Part shown: positions 27,341 through 36,111 of the stretch, piece after piece
Layout of the letters: each line of letters begins with the position of its first letter
Numbering within the stretch: position 1 is the first letter of the stretch
Origin: Paenibacillus sp. G2S3
Lineage (GTDB): Bacteria; Bacillota; Bacilli; Paenibacillales; Paenibacillaceae
Assembly (NCBI RefSeq): GCF_030123105.1
Contig: NZ_CP126095.1
Span: forward strand, 1,550,001 to 1,614,000
Reading direction: 5' to 3'
DNA: 64,000 nucleotides
Program-made: the position numbers and the translations under genes
The notes under the pieces: model-generated
Seen by the model: only the letters and a program-made list of their open reading frames with translations
Told to the model about the DNA's origin: nothing
The model's database searches: none

Positions 27341-27427
27341 AGCTGCTGAGGGCGGGGGTCGAACCCGTACGGTACTCACGTACCTCAAGATTTTAAGTTC
27401 TGCGCTTCTACCTACTGCAATTCACCG
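27341..27427 (-). pseudogene. Decayed tRNA-Leu (anticodon UAA-like)
   Basis: The minus strand carries GAATTGCAGTAGGTAGA (D-arm-like), an anticodon loop CTTAAAA, a long variable arm GGTAC/GTACC, and a T arm ACGGGTTCGACCCCCG. The acceptor end CCTCAGCA has no 5' partner and the anticodon stem has a mismatch. Length and long variable arm point to tRNA-Leu. It cannot fold fully and is a relic. Confidence 0.65.
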
Positions 27428-27499
27428 TGAAAAATTGCTGAATAACTACATTTTTTCGCTGATCATCTATAATGTCGAGGCTGCTGTAGATCCTAATCT

Positions 27500-27649
27500 T
27501 CTCGAATTCAATTGGAAATCATTAATGAAGCGGGAAAAAATACGATGCCTGAGAAAGTGTATGTAAATGGTGTACTTGTAACACGGAAGCAAAAGAATCG
27601 TTATAGCGGAAGAGATGTATTTTTCAAAAATCCTGACCATTTGGATTAA
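27500..27649 (+). pseudogene. Unidentified gene 3' fragment
   Basis: A frame ending at 27649 reads LEIINEAGKNTMPEKVYVNG, then VLVTRKQKNRYSGRDVFFKN and PDHLD. The composition is protein-like, but there is no start or ribosome site. I do not recognise the family. Confidence 0.35.
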
Positions 27650-27689
27650 AATTATCGAACGATAAGAACTAGTTACCTGAATCGTCAGG

Positions 27690-28586
27690 TTACAGAACTC
27701 GCGACAACTTCCGGTAACCTCGTGGAGAGATTCTCTCAGCGGCGGTAAACACCCGGCTGAAGTAGTGGATGTCCGGGTAACCGACGAGTTCTCCGATCCG
27801 TTCGATTGGCCAATCGGTCTCCTGCAACAGCTTGCGGGCCTCCCGGTGCCGGACGGAGCGCACATATTCTCCAGGTGGAATCCCTACAATCTGGCGGAAG
27901 AGCTTGGAGGCGTAGTCCACGTTCATTCCGAGACGTTTCGCAAGAATGACATTGCTCCACGTTGCAGCCGGAGTCTCCTCTATGTCCTGCATGATCTCCT
28001 TCACCTTCTGGCCATGGACCGAAGCGCCTGTGATTCGCCGGGACATCTGGGAACGAATGAGGGAAGCTAGAATGTTCAGCATTAGCCCCCTACATACCAG
28101 CTGGTAGCCCAGCGGACGCATCGTAAACTCGTGGACCAGCTTCTCCATGATTGCACGCAATCGTGGGAAGGGTGATATACCGGCTCCTCCAACAACGGGG
28201 AACAGCTCTCTTCCACTGCCTCCACCGCAATTTTTCCTTCCATTACCCCCTCCTCCAGAATCACCATATCCTCTTCCCTGTTGATGTTCAATTCCCCGAA
28301 GAAGTCAAAATGGATCCCGATCAGTTTGGGGGTCGGATCAGCCTCCGTTGCATTCCAGTGGTAGACGCCGGAAGGCAGAACGATAAACTACCCGGGTAAC
28401 ACCGTGTAGGTTCGCTCCTCCATCGCAACGGACAATTGGCCACACATAGAGCAGCTCGAAATTGTACAGCCTCTTTCTCGGGAACAAGCGAGGTGCGACC
28501 CTCTGGAGCTGCGCGTAATGGATGGAGGGAGTCCACTCCTGGAAGGGGATTCGCTTGCGGACCGGTGTTGGAGAGGGGGGGTTCAT
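27690..28586 (-). pseudogene. Broken AraC-family regulator
   Basis: The C-terminal 156 codons (27690-28160) are an intact AraC HTH pair (LAKRLGMNVDYASKLFRQIVG, IGELVGYPDIHYFSRVF). The N-terminal cupin half continues upstream in other frames: SIHYAQLQRVAPRLFPRKRL, then VAMEERTYTVLPG-stop-FIVLPSGVYHW, then LIGIHFDFFGELNINRE. A frameshift near 28443, a TAG near 28398 and a frameshift near 28165 break it. It is GC-rich like the adjacent Gfo/Idh gene, which it may once have controlled. Confidence 0.8.
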
Positions 28587-28894
28587 AGCGGGATAGCTCC
28601 CTTACATAGAATTAGACGGAATAACGGAATCGTGCAAAAAGTAACTTTCTTAGCTAAATAAAACTATCCATCATTCTTATATAATAAAGGTAACAAGGTA
28701 TCTTAACTAAATAAAAGTTATTCTGTAGTAATCCGGTATAATACAAATGTAAGAGAAGGATATGCATGAAGAATGGTAAGTCATCAATGCCCGAGAAGAC
28801 TAGACGCTGTAGGGAGACTTCGGTTTCTCCCAACAAGGAGCTTGGGTTAACATAAAATAACCTCCGCGAGTGAGAAGGATAGGATGGATGCATC
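28587..28894. other. Intergenic region between AraC relic and Gfo/Idh gene
   Basis: AT-rich divergent promoter region. It contains a GGGAGACTTCGGTTTCTCCC hairpin at about 28812-28831, about 65 bases before the oxidoreductase start, in its likely leader. Confidence 0.4.
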
Positions 28895-29917
28895 ATGAAA
28901 AGGTACGGGGCGGTCGTGATAGGCTGCGGTTATATGGGCTCTCTCCACTTGGACGCGATATCACGACAGGAGCGGGTCCGGTTGATCGGCGTGGTGGATT
29001 GGAACCGGGACAGGGCCTCCTTAGTGGCAGGCCAATACGGAGCCGAGTGTTGGAGCACGGATTACCGGGCCTTGATCGAGCGTGACGATGTGGATCTGGT
29101 CATTATCGCCACGTACCCGTCCTCCCATCTGGAGATCGCAAAAGATTGTCTCGCTGCAGGGAAGCATATCCTATGCGAGAAGCCGATGGCGGGCAATGTA
29201 CGGGAAACGCAGGAATTCATGAAGCTGGCCCGTGGAGCCAAAACCAAGGTCCTGATCGGTCACATCCTTCGCCATAACACCACGTACCAGGCGGTTATGA
29301 AGATGATCCGGGAGGGCGCTATCGGCTTCCCCTTGGTCATCCGGTTATCCCAATTGAAGCCCTCCAAAAACTGGGCTTCCCAATTGTCCCTGCTCCGGGA
29401 CGTCTCGCCGATCGTGGATTGCGGCGTTCATTATATCGATGTGATGCGTTGGGCTACAGGGGCGGACGTGGTAAGCGTCAACGGGATCGGGCAGCGTCTC
29501 TATGAAGAAGTCCCACCGTACACTTACAATTACGGACTCATGACCCTCCGTCTGTCGGACGGCTCCATCGGCTACTTTGAGACGGGGTGGGGTAAGGGGC
29601 TTCCGACTGATAACCGGAAGGAATTCATCGGACCGGCAGGCCGGATCCGTATCATCTACAAGAACGATCGACCGCGAGAGGATCAGCATCTGGGAAATCT
29701 GGTCGAGGTCGAAGACTACCGGAAAGGAACGGTCCGGATGATCAATATGGACTTCTCCGTGAAGCCTACGGGTGCCCAACTGGACTATTTCCTGTCCATG
29801 CTGGAGAACAACTTGCCCGCTATACCGACAATGGAGGATGCATGCCGGGCGATGGAAATCGCTCTCCTGGCCGACCGGGCGATCCATGAAGGAATTACGT
29901 TACCTTGCGCGAAATAA
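28895..29917 (+). CDS. Gfo/Idh/MocA family oxidoreductase
   Basis: A 340-residue NAD(P)-dependent sugar or cyclitol dehydrogenase. The N-terminal Rossmann motif VIGCGYMGSLH lies near residue 8, and the family EKP motif (LCEKPMAGN) near residue 95. The C-terminal alpha/beta domain includes DCGVHYIDVMRW near 175-185 with the conserved His. The gene is intact but flanked by a dead AraC regulator and a dead sugar isomerase. It is GC-rich compared with the window, suggesting acquisition. Substrate unknown; the isomerase partner suggests inositol- or hexose-type catabolism. Confidence 0.9.
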   Translation: MKRYGAVVIGCGYMGSLHLDAISRQERVRLIGVVDWNRDRASLVAGQYGAECWSTDYRALIERDDVDLVIIATYPSSHLEIAKDCLAAGKHILCEKPMAGNVRETQEFMKLARGAKTKVLIGHILRHNTTYQAVMKMIREGAIGFPLVIRLSQLKPSKNWASQLSLLRDVSPIVDCGVHYIDVMRWATGADVVSVNGIGQRLYEEVPPYTYNYGLMTLRLSDGSIGYFETGWGKGLPTDNRKEFIGPAGRIRIIYKNDRPREDQHLGNLVEVEDYRKGTVRMINMDFSVKPTGAQLDYFLSMLENNLPAIPTMEDACRAMEIALLADRAIHEGITLPCAK

Positions 29918-30233
29918 GGGTGGACCAACATGGTGATGGTAACAGGGGATGACCCGGTGTATGGTATACACCTGCTGAAGGACTATATCGTCCACATCCA
30001 TGTGAGGGACAGCATCCGACATCAGCTGCTCGAGCCGAGGGATGTATACGGTGCCGTCGGGTGCCAGCCGCTGGATCATCAACGGATTGCAGAGCTTGTA
30101 AGCTCCGGAGCCATATTCCAGGAGGTTCCGTTGGGCGAGAGGAAGGGCCGCCTTGCAGGAGAGCGGATACGGGGAGGATGCGCCCGAGAGGGATATAGAG
30201 CGGGCGGTCTCCTTCATCCGCCAATACAGGTAA
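29918..30233 (+). pseudogene. Sugar phosphate isomerase/epimerase (TIM barrel) 3' relic
   Basis: Directly after the Gfo/Idh stop, the frame reads NMVMVTGDDPVYGIHLLKDY, IVHIHVRDS, later FQEVPLGE. After a frameshift it continues ALQESGYGEDAPERDIERAV and SFIRQYR-stop. This order matches the end of xylose-isomerase-like TIM-barrel proteins. The N-terminal two thirds are missing. Confidence 0.7.
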
Positions 30234-30376
30234 CGGCAGACGGCCGTGCGAAATCTCAGGGATCGAGACTGCGTATTGGAAAACCGGGTAATCGCGGGTC
30301 TAAATAATTAAGTTAATTAATGGGGTTGTTTTGCTGTGTTAATCCCAGTGGGATTTCGAACAGAAGGGAATGAACC

Positions 30377-31009
30377 ATGGAAAGAAAATTGGAAACCTTA
30401 GTAATTTCCCGCCTGACAAATCAGAAAGATGTTTCAAATACAGAAGAAATCCAGATCATCAAGCAGTATCAATGGCTTAAAGGGTATAACCCGGTCGTTA
30501 CAGCAAGGTTAAATTACAGTCAGGAGGATCTGAAGCTTCAGTTTAAGGTTTACGAAAAGAATCCAATACGAACATATAGAAACATGAATGATCCCGTGTA
30601 TAAGGATAGCTGCATCGAGTTCTTTTTTCAGCCTACTCCGGATTCGGACCAGCGTTATATGAATTTCGAATTTAATGCGAATGGCGCAATTCTCTTGCAG
30701 ATAGGAGCGGATCGGTATGATCGCTTCCCAATCACTATCAATCCGGCACTTTTCCACGTCGTATGCACCACAGATCAAATCAATGATAAAGGAGAAGTGT
30801 ATTGGGAATTAAGCTTTTCGATCTCATGGGCTTGGGTACAATCTTATTTTTCGGATTTTCGGGCAGTACCGGGAAAAAGGATAAGAGGAAACTTTTACAA
30901 GTGCGGCGACGATACGACCTATCCGCACTTTGGAACATGGAGCAAAGTTCATTCGAACAAACCAGAATTTCATAGAAGCTGTGATTTTGGGATTCTGTAC
31001 TTAGAGTAA
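30377..31009 (+). CDS. CBM9-like carbohydrate-binding protein
   Basis: A 210-residue single-domain protein of the CBM9-like type found next to sugar-catabolic genes. The pattern DSCIEFFFQP near residue 75, NFEFNANGAILLQIG near 95 and the final GNFYKCGDDTTYPHFGTWS follow this family. There is no signal peptide, so it may act in the cytosol. It starts at ATG 30377 with AAGGGAATG upstream. It may belong with the Gfo/Idh gene, but 450 bases of relic separate them. Confidence 0.8.
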   Translation: MERKLETLVISRLTNQKDVSNTEEIQIIKQYQWLKGYNPVVTARLNYSQEDLKLQFKVYEKNPIRTYRNMNDPVYKDSCIEFFFQPTPDSDQRYMNFEFNANGAILLQIGADRYDRFPITINPALFHVVCTTDQINDKGEVYWELSFSISWAWVQSYFSDFRAVPGKRIRGNFYKCGDDTTYPHFGTWSKVHSNKPEFHRSCDFGILYLE

Positions 31010-31212
31010 CTGCGAAATGCAACGTCAATGAATAACTTCCGAAGCCGCAAATACGGGGTTGGAGGTTTTTTATCGTTTTTAGGGAAATTAGTCAAATAGA
31101 AAAAGATTGATATTATGTCAACTTATACATAGGCTTAGGATGTCGGCAATAACAGGAATTTTGTAATGTTCGATTATTTTCTTGGGACACTAGTCCAGAT
31201 ATTTTTTATAGA

Positions 31213-31506
31213 GGAAATCATAATTATCTGGACAAGTTCTCCTATGATGTGCGTGGTAATCGCTTGACGATGGAGCAAAGTTTGAGCAGTCCAGTAGAGT
31301 TTCAAGATACAAACTTATAACGCCGAGGTTCTGACTGAAGACAAGCTGAGTGGCAACAGTATCATCCAACAATCCGCGTTTGTGCTCGGAGATCGAGTAT
31401 TCGTGAAAAGGACAAGACGGCCAATAAAGATTACTATTACTTATACAATGGTCATGGTGGTGTGGTACAGATTGTGGATATTAGGAAATCATATGTGAAC
31501 AAGTAG
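31213..31506 (+). pseudogene. RHS/YD-repeat protein relic
   Basis: The plus strand reads GNHNYLDKFSYDVRGNRLTM, then in other frames AEVLTEDKLSGNSIIQQSAF and VLGDRVFV, then KTANKDYYYLYNGHGGVVQI. These are RHS-repeat hallmarks (YDxxGNRL, YYYxYNGHGDVVQI). Frames shift repeatedly and the core and toxin ends are absent. Confidence 0.75.
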
Positions 31507-31717
31507 TATAAGCATTTAGAGTCATTAGGTTTTTACAATTTTGATAATGATGATATTGTCCCAAAAGAAGTTGGACAGTCATGGTGTTTGAACTGTTGTC
31601 ACAAGAAGAGTTGGACTTGATAATGTTGTAAGATAGTAAGTAAGTTTTCTATCCTTGTTGTTGAGGCGAATCGATGAGCTTAAAGTCATAAAGTAGATCT
31701 GTTAACATTAAAGTATT

Positions 31718-31752
31718 AAAAGGCGACTTGCCTGCGGATAAGTTGCTTTTTT
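31718..31752 (+). repeat. sigK-terminator-like dispersed hairpin
   Basis: AAAAGGCGACTTGCC/AGTTGCTTTTTT hairpin. The 20 bases upstream (ATCTGTTAACA...) resemble those of the copy at 49890. No intact gene ends just before it. Confidence 0.65.
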
Positions 31753-31893
31753 AGGAAAGTTGATTAGACAACAAAGTATCCCGAATCCTACAACTATTAA
31801 AAAACGGGATACCTCATTATCTGTAACCTCATTAGCTGTAATATTATCGGACAGGCTCTTTCCTGGAATAAGCAATAATAAGCTGTGTTCCCT

Positions 31894-32109
31894 TCAAATA
31901 ATGTTCATTCCGCTGTTTCTGTATTTTTTTTGTTTATCAGGAGAAATGCCGGGAGCTGTGACCTCTGGTTCGTCGCCCTGCAAAGCACCCACGATTTCTT
32001 CCAGCTTACCTGTTGCTCCCATATCGCTAGGCAGGCTTGAATCGGGTTCGGTTATGGGATCAACACCCGGGCCACGTCCGTCAAGCGGAGCATTTTTGTC
32101 GTCCTTCAT
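31894..32109 (-). CDS. Small acidic hypothetical protein
   Basis: A 71-residue polar, Pro/Gly/Asp-rich protein (MKDDKNAPLDGRGPGVDPIT...). It is probably disordered. ATG 32109 has AAAGGAG 8-9 bases upstream, which supports translation. It is divergent from the YczE-like gene. No function can be assigned. Confidence 0.55.
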   Translation of the reverse strand: MKDDKNAPLDGRGPGVDPITEPDSSLPSDMGATGKLEEIVGALQGDEPEVTAPGISPDKQKKYRNSGMNII

Positions 32110-32227
32110 TTGATCGTCTCCTTTCTGTGTAGTCTTTGTATTTCTTTCCAATCCAAATCAAGAAAATATGATATAATGACGTCGTTATTGTAAGTTGCAT
32201 TTTTAATATGAAAATAGGATGGACAAT

Positions 32228-32866
32228 ATGAGGGGATATATTCATAACGTCGATAAAAAACGATTGCTTATTATGATTATCGGCAATGTATTTCTGGGCA
32301 TGGGAATTAGTATTTTTAAGCTGTCCGGTATGGGAAATGATCCCTTCAGCGGCATGGTAATGGCACTTGCAGAGTGCATTGGTATGACATATGCAAATTT
32401 TCTGATCTTACTGAACCTGGTGTTGTTTGTAATCGAATACATAACAGGACGAAAGTTTATTGGAGCCGGGACTTTCGTAAACGCGATTCTTTTAGGATAT
32501 ATTGCTACTTTCTTTCATAGTAATTGGCTATCTCTGTTCGGCGAACCTCAGTTGTTATGGCAGCGAGTGGTTATCGTAGCGATTGGCGTGGTGGTATGCA
32601 GTTTTGGGGTATCCCTGTATCAGACATCGAAGGTGGGAGTAGCTCCATACGACAGCTTGTCCCTGATTATGAGAGAGAACTTCCCTAAAATATCTTATTT
32701 TTGGCACCGGATGTTTACGGATGCTCTTTGTGCTTTGATTTGTTTCCTGGCTGGAGGCATTGTAGGCTTAGGAACTTTGGTGTCAGCACTTGGTCTGGGA
32801 CCCATCATTCATTTTTTTGATGTGAATTTTACGGAGAAGCTTCTGGCAAAAAGGCGTACCAATTAA
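32228..32866 (+). CDS. YczE/YitT-type membrane protein
   Basis: A 212-residue integral membrane protein with five to six helices. The repeated GMGISIFKLSGMGNDPF and GVSLYQTSKVGVAPYDSLS segments are typical of the YczE/YyaS family, where this motif occurs once per half. ATG 32228 is preceded by AGGATGG 7 bases away; ATG 32219 is possible. The family function is poorly known. A strong terminator follows. Confidence 0.8.
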   Translation: MRGYIHNVDKKRLLIMIIGNVFLGMGISIFKLSGMGNDPFSGMVMALAECIGMTYANFLILLNLVLFVIEYITGRKFIGAGTFVNAILLGYIATFFHSNWLSLFGEPQLLWQRVVIVAIGVVVCSFGVSLYQTSKVGVAPYDSLSLIMRENFPKISYFWHRMFTDALCALICFLAGGIVGLGTLVSALGLGPIIHFFDVNFTEKLLAKRRTN

Positions 32867-32884
32867 AAAGTTTATGAATTGAAG

Positions 32885-32916
32885 AAAGGCGGGGCAGATC
32901 AATCTGCCCCGCCTTT
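32885..32916. terminator. Strong bidirectional terminator
   Basis: AAAGGCGGGGCAGATC pairs with AATCTGCCCCGCCTTT. It separates the YczE-like gene from the convergent merR-type gene. Confidence 0.9.
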
Positions 32917-32938
32917 ACTGTAATTTGAAGGTCCATTT

Positions 32939-33355
32939 CTAATGAGTACATTCATTCTTTATTTCATTATTTTTATGAACATCTTCTGTACCACTATCCA
33001 AGGCGGTCTTGTAGTAGAAGCATTTATGTTCTATGACTTCCATCGTTTTTTTTAATTCTTCCATCTGTGCTTCTACGGAAGCCTTCCGCTCCAGGAACAT
33101 GTCATATCTTTGCTGTAAGGTGGAATCCCCCTCAGAGCACCACTCAATGAAATGTTTTATTTCTTTAATGGGCATCCCGGAGGACTTTAGACATTCAATT
33201 ACTTTTAAAGCGTCCATATCGGATTGTTTAAATATACGCTTACCGCCGGAGGTTCTTTCTATAGAAGGAAAAAGACCTTCCTTGTCATAGTAACGCAGGG
33301 TATGTGGTGTCATGTTAAAGGATTCTGCAACTTCACTTATAGAGTATGTCTTCAT
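32939..33355 (-). CDS. MerR family regulator (AdhR-like)
   Basis: A 138-residue MerR-type activator. The N-terminal winged helix SISEVAESFNMTPHTLRYYD lies at residues 3-22. A dimerisation coiled coil (ERKASVEAQMEELKKTMEVI) follows. Cysteines near 90 and 110 could sense electrophiles, as in AdhR-type regulators of aldehyde stress. It is divergent from an alcohol dehydrogenase gene whose promoter carries a 19-bp-spacer MerR operator. ATG 33355 has GGAG 7 bases upstream. Confidence 0.88.
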   Translation of the reverse strand: MKTYSISEVAESFNMTPHTLRYYDKEGLFPSIERTSGGKRIFKQSDMDALKVIECLKSSGMPIKEIKHFIEWCSEGDSTLQQRYDMFLERKASVEAQMEELKKTMEVIEHKCFYYKTALDSGTEDVHKNNEIKNECTH

Positions 33356-33386
33356 CATCTATCTCCAATCTCGAAATAATTTGTGC

Positions 33387-33417
33387 TTGACTTAGAGTTA
33401 ACTTTAAGTAATAACAT
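33387..33417 (+). promoter_or_regulatory. MerR-type promoter/operator of alcohol dehydrogenase gene
   Basis: TTGACT (-35) and TAACAT (-10) are separated by 19 bp, the long spacer MerR proteins correct by twisting DNA. The spacer holds the near-perfect dyad CTTAGAGTTAACTTTAAG (33391-33408, 8 of 9 pairs). Confidence 0.7.
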
Positions 33418-33474
33418 ATGTTTTGTAAAGCTGACGTTATAGATTTTAATATTATCTAGAAGAGAGGTTTCACT

Positions 33475-34524
33475 ATGATAAAAGTTAATGCACGCGCAAC
33501 ATTCAGTCAGGAAGGTCCATTCAAGCTAACTACAATTGAACGCCGAGATCTGCAGCCGCATGATGTTCTTATTGAGATTAAATACGCTGGTATTTGCCAC
33601 TCGGACATTCATACTGCCCGCGGGGAGTGGGGACCGGTCAACTATCCACTTGTTCCGGGACATGAGATCGCCGGAATTGTCAGCCAAATTGGTTCTGAAG
33701 TCACAAAGTACTCAGTGGGCGACCGGGTAGGTGTAGGTTGTATGGTTGACTCCTGTGGAGAGTGCAGTAATTGCCATAAAGGTGAGGAGCAGTATTGCCT
33801 GAGTGGAAATACAGGCACCTATGGAGCTATTGACCGGTACGGGCAGTATACGCAAGGTGGCTATTCCACCCATATTGTCGTAACCGAGGATTTTGTGGTT
33901 CGGATCCCTGACAGTATTCCGCTTGACGCCGCTGCACCGCTTCTGTGTGCAGGAATCACCACCTATTCACCACTGCGTCATTGGGGAGCCGCTCCTGGGA
34001 AAAAAGTAGCTGTGGTGGGTCTTGGCGGACTTGGACATATGGCTGTGAAGATCGCTCATGCCATGGGAGCTGAGGTGACTGTGTTGTCACAGTCACTGAA
34101 GAAGAAGGAAGACGGATTGCAATTAGGGGCGGATCATTATTATGCCACTAGTGATCCGGAGACATTTAAACAGCTTGCCGGTTCGTTCGACCTAATCGTA
34201 AATACTGTAAGCGCGCAGATTAATATCGATGCCTATCTTTCGCTCCTGGCGCTGGATGGTACATTAGTCAATGTCGGTGCGCCCGCTGATCCATTGGCAG
34301 TTAACGTATTCTCGCTGATCGGCCACCGCCGCTCGTTTGCCGGATCGATGATTGGCGGAATCCGTGAAACGCAGGAAATGCTTAATTTCTGCGCTGAACA
34401 TAATATTGCATCTGAAATCGAGGTCATTTCTGCTGACCGGATTGATGAAGCCTGGGAGCGTGTGCTTGCTTCAGATGTCCGTTACCGGTTTGTCATCGAC
34501 ATCAGCACGATGGGGAACGAATAA
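33475..34524 (+). CDS. Zinc-dependent NAD(P) alcohol dehydrogenase
   Basis: A 349-residue medium-chain dehydrogenase of the AdhA/YahK/cinnamyl-alcohol type. Catalytic zinc ligands are Cys in [12 protein letters not shown] in VPGHEIAG and Cys in LLCAGITTY. The structural zinc site is [15 protein letters not shown]. The nucleotide motif GLGGLGHMA lies near residue 180. Together with the divergent MerR regulator it forms a likely aldehyde-detoxification pair, as AdhR-AdhA does in Bacillus subtilis. AGAGAGG precedes the ATG. Confidence 0.93.
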   Translation: MIKVNARATFSQEGPFKLTTIERRDLQPHDVLIEIKYAGICHSDIHTARGEWGPVNYPLVPGHEIAGIVSQIGSEVTKYSVGDRVGVGCMVDSCGECSNCHKGEEQYCLSGNTGTYGAIDRYGQYTQGGYSTHIVVTEDFVVRIPDSIPLDAAAPLLCAGITTYSPLRHWGAAPGKKVAVVGLGGLGHMAVKIAHAMGAEVTVLSQSLKKKEDGLQLGADHYYATSDPETFKQLAGSFDLIVNTVSAQINIDAYLSLLALDGTLVNVGAPADPLAVNVFSLIGHRRSFAGSMIGGIRETQEMLNFCAEHNIASEIEVISADRIDEAWERVLASDVRYRFVIDISTMGNE

Positions 34525-34540
34525 GAGACGTTCTCTTTAA

Positions 34541-34610
34541 TGACATCACATCGTGCATTGGCTTGATTAATGCCGTTAAGAGCTATCGTCCCAATAATAA
34601 GGGAGTAGAC
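34541..34610 (+). pseudogene. Third sigK-like fragment (region 2)
   Basis: The frame reads IGLINAVKSYRPNNKGV, which matches SigK region 2 [15 protein letters not shown]. It is preceded by TGACATCACATCGTG, the same 15-mer that borders the truncated copy at 26684. Nothing of the rest of sigK remains. Confidence 0.6.
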
Positions 34611-34636
34611 TGGCATTCTTGTAGTCTAACAAACAT

Positions 34637-34677
34637 AAAGAACCCAAGCGATTGAATTTTAATCACTTGGGTTCTTT
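34637..34677. terminator. Strong hairpin terminator between adh and lacI-type gene
   Basis: AAAGAACCCAAGCGATT pairs with AATCACTTGGGTTCTTT, with T-rich and A-rich flanks. Confidence 0.85.
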
Positions 34678-34723
34678 GCTTCATTTTCATAGGTTGTTTT
34701 TTTATCTCAAAATTATGAATTCA

Positions 34724-35761
34724 TCAACTGATATTAGGTGTAGAGTCTCTTATGATGAGTTTGGTATAAATATGAGAAACCTGATAGGGTTGCTTCGGAT
34801 CATTAATTCGGGAAAGTAGCATTTCGGCTGCTTTGACACCCATCTCATTACTATAAATATGAACCGTAGTAAGATGGGGTTCTACGATGCTTGATTCAGG
34901 ACCGTTATCAAAACCACAAATGACGATGTCGTTAGGAATGGAAAGCACATTTTTGAGTGACTTCATAAAGGTAACCGCAATATAATCGTTAGCACACACG
35001 AAAGCAGATGGAAGCTCATTGATTTGACTCAGTCTAGTATCTGCCCACTCTGGACTCGAAAAAAATAGTTGATCATCATCGAGAATGCATTGTGTGAGAT
35101 CAAGCTGAATCCCGGATTCTATCAGTGCGCGATTAAAGCCCACCCATCTTTCATTAAAGCTCCTACAGTGATTATAGTCCCCGATGAACCCCAGTGATTT
35201 GTAACCGCCCTCAATTAACTTTTTGGTAAGTTGGTAGGTGCTGTGTTCGTTCTCCATGAGAAGTACATCTGCTTGAAATTCAGGGTAACAGACATCTGCA
35301 GAGCAGTCGATGAAAATAGTTGGAATACCTAGACTTGTAATCAGCTTACTATATTCCGAATTGAACAACTCAATACAAATAATTCCGTCTACATTGGAGA
35401 CATCAAAATTATTTGGAAGAGACAGGGACTCTTGATCAATGTCTCTTATAATGTGCATGGATAAATTATATCCTTCTGCACTGATTCTTTTTTCCATGCC
35501 ACTGATTAGTTTCGACCCAAAGTGGGAATTGTTAGGTAAGTTTTCTGTTAATAAAGCGATGTTTCCAGAGTTTCTGGATTGAACACTCTCGGTGTCCATA
35601 AAAGCAAATTGTTTATATTTTAACTCTATCGCTTTCTTTATAACCTTGTTTCTGGTTTCATCAGGTATACCATTCGTTCCATTTAGGGCTTTGGAAGCTG
35701 TGTTTCTGGAGATTCCTAAAGCATCCGCGATATCTTGTATGGTTACTTTTTCTCTGGCCAT
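34724..35761 (-). CDS. LacI family regulator of the levan locus
   Basis: A 345-residue LacI-type repressor. The helix-turn-helix and hinge are in TIQDIADALGISRNTASKAL at residues 6-25, followed by a periplasmic-binding-protein-like core (IALLTENLPNNSHFG; IDCSADVCYPEF; VICGFDNG). It is divergent from the fructan transport and hydrolysis operon and is its likely regulator. A palindrome in its own promoter suggests autoregulation. Confidence 0.9.
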   Translation of the reverse strand: MAREKVTIQDIADALGISRNTASKALNGTNGIPDETRNKVIKKAIELKYKQFAFMDTESVQSRNSGNIALLTENLPNNSHFGSKLISGMEKRISAEGYNLSMHIIRDIDQESLSLPNNFDVSNVDGIICIELFNSEYSKLITSLGIPTIFIDCSADVCYPEFQADVLLMENEHSTYQLTKKLIEGGYKSLGFIGDYNHCRSFNERWVGFNRALIESGIQLDLTQCILDDDQLFFSSPEWADTRLSQINELPSAFVCANDYIAVTFMKSLKNVLSIPNDIVICGFDNGPESSIVEPHLTTVHIYSNEMGVKAAEMLLSRINDPKQPYQVSHIYTKLIIRDSTPNIS

Positions 35762-35803
35762 CTATGTAATTCACCTCTATATTCTTGTTCTTAATATTCG
35801 CCA

Positions 35804-35821
35804 CAAATAGTGTACTATTTG
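35804..35821. promoter_or_regulatory. Palindromic operator candidate upstream of lacI-type gene
   Basis: CAAATAGT-GT-ACTATTTG has perfect 8-base arms. It lies 43 bases upstream of the regulator start, where an autoregulatory LacI-type operator would sit. A second copy near the operon promoter is not visible. Confidence 0.5.
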
Positions 35822-36082
35822 CCATTATTCCAACTCTCTTTAATGTATATTAGTTTGCTTAAAATAGCAACACGATATTTACAAATGAACAATCTAGTTT
35901 ACATTTTATTTGGTTATTGCTGTGCAAAAAAATAGCTATATTTTCATTTTATTGAGAGAATGATGAGATTAAAGTATGTGAACATATTTAAAATGGCTGT
36001 ATTTGTAATTATGTAAAAATTCATATGCCATTTATGAACAAAATAATTTGTCATATGCACATAAATATTTTTACAAAATGTA

Positions 36083-36111
36083 TTGACGAACGATTGAGTG
36101 TTTGGTAAATT
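36083..36111 (+). promoter_or_regulatory. SigA-type promoter of levan transporter operon
   Basis: TTGACG, 17-bp spacer, TAAATT. It lies 83 bases upstream of the first permease start. Confidence 0.5.

Larger units (their letters stand above)
31010..31893. other. Relic-rich intergenic region
   Basis: It contains the RHS relic and a copy of the sigK-terminator-like hairpin. Between 31507 and 31717 I see no recognisable coding sequence. Confidence 0.45.

Noticed and set aside
27341..27427. Functional tRNA-Leu
   Set aside because: The 5' acceptor strand does not pair with the 3' end and the anticodon stem is imperfect.
29895..30224. Overlapping minus-strand frames of about 105 codons
   Set aside because: The plus strand here reads as a sugar isomerase tail; the minus frames are shadows in GC-rich DNA.
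31760..32113. Plus-strand 117-codon frame
   Set aside because: It is opposite the small acidic protein, which has a much better ribosome site.
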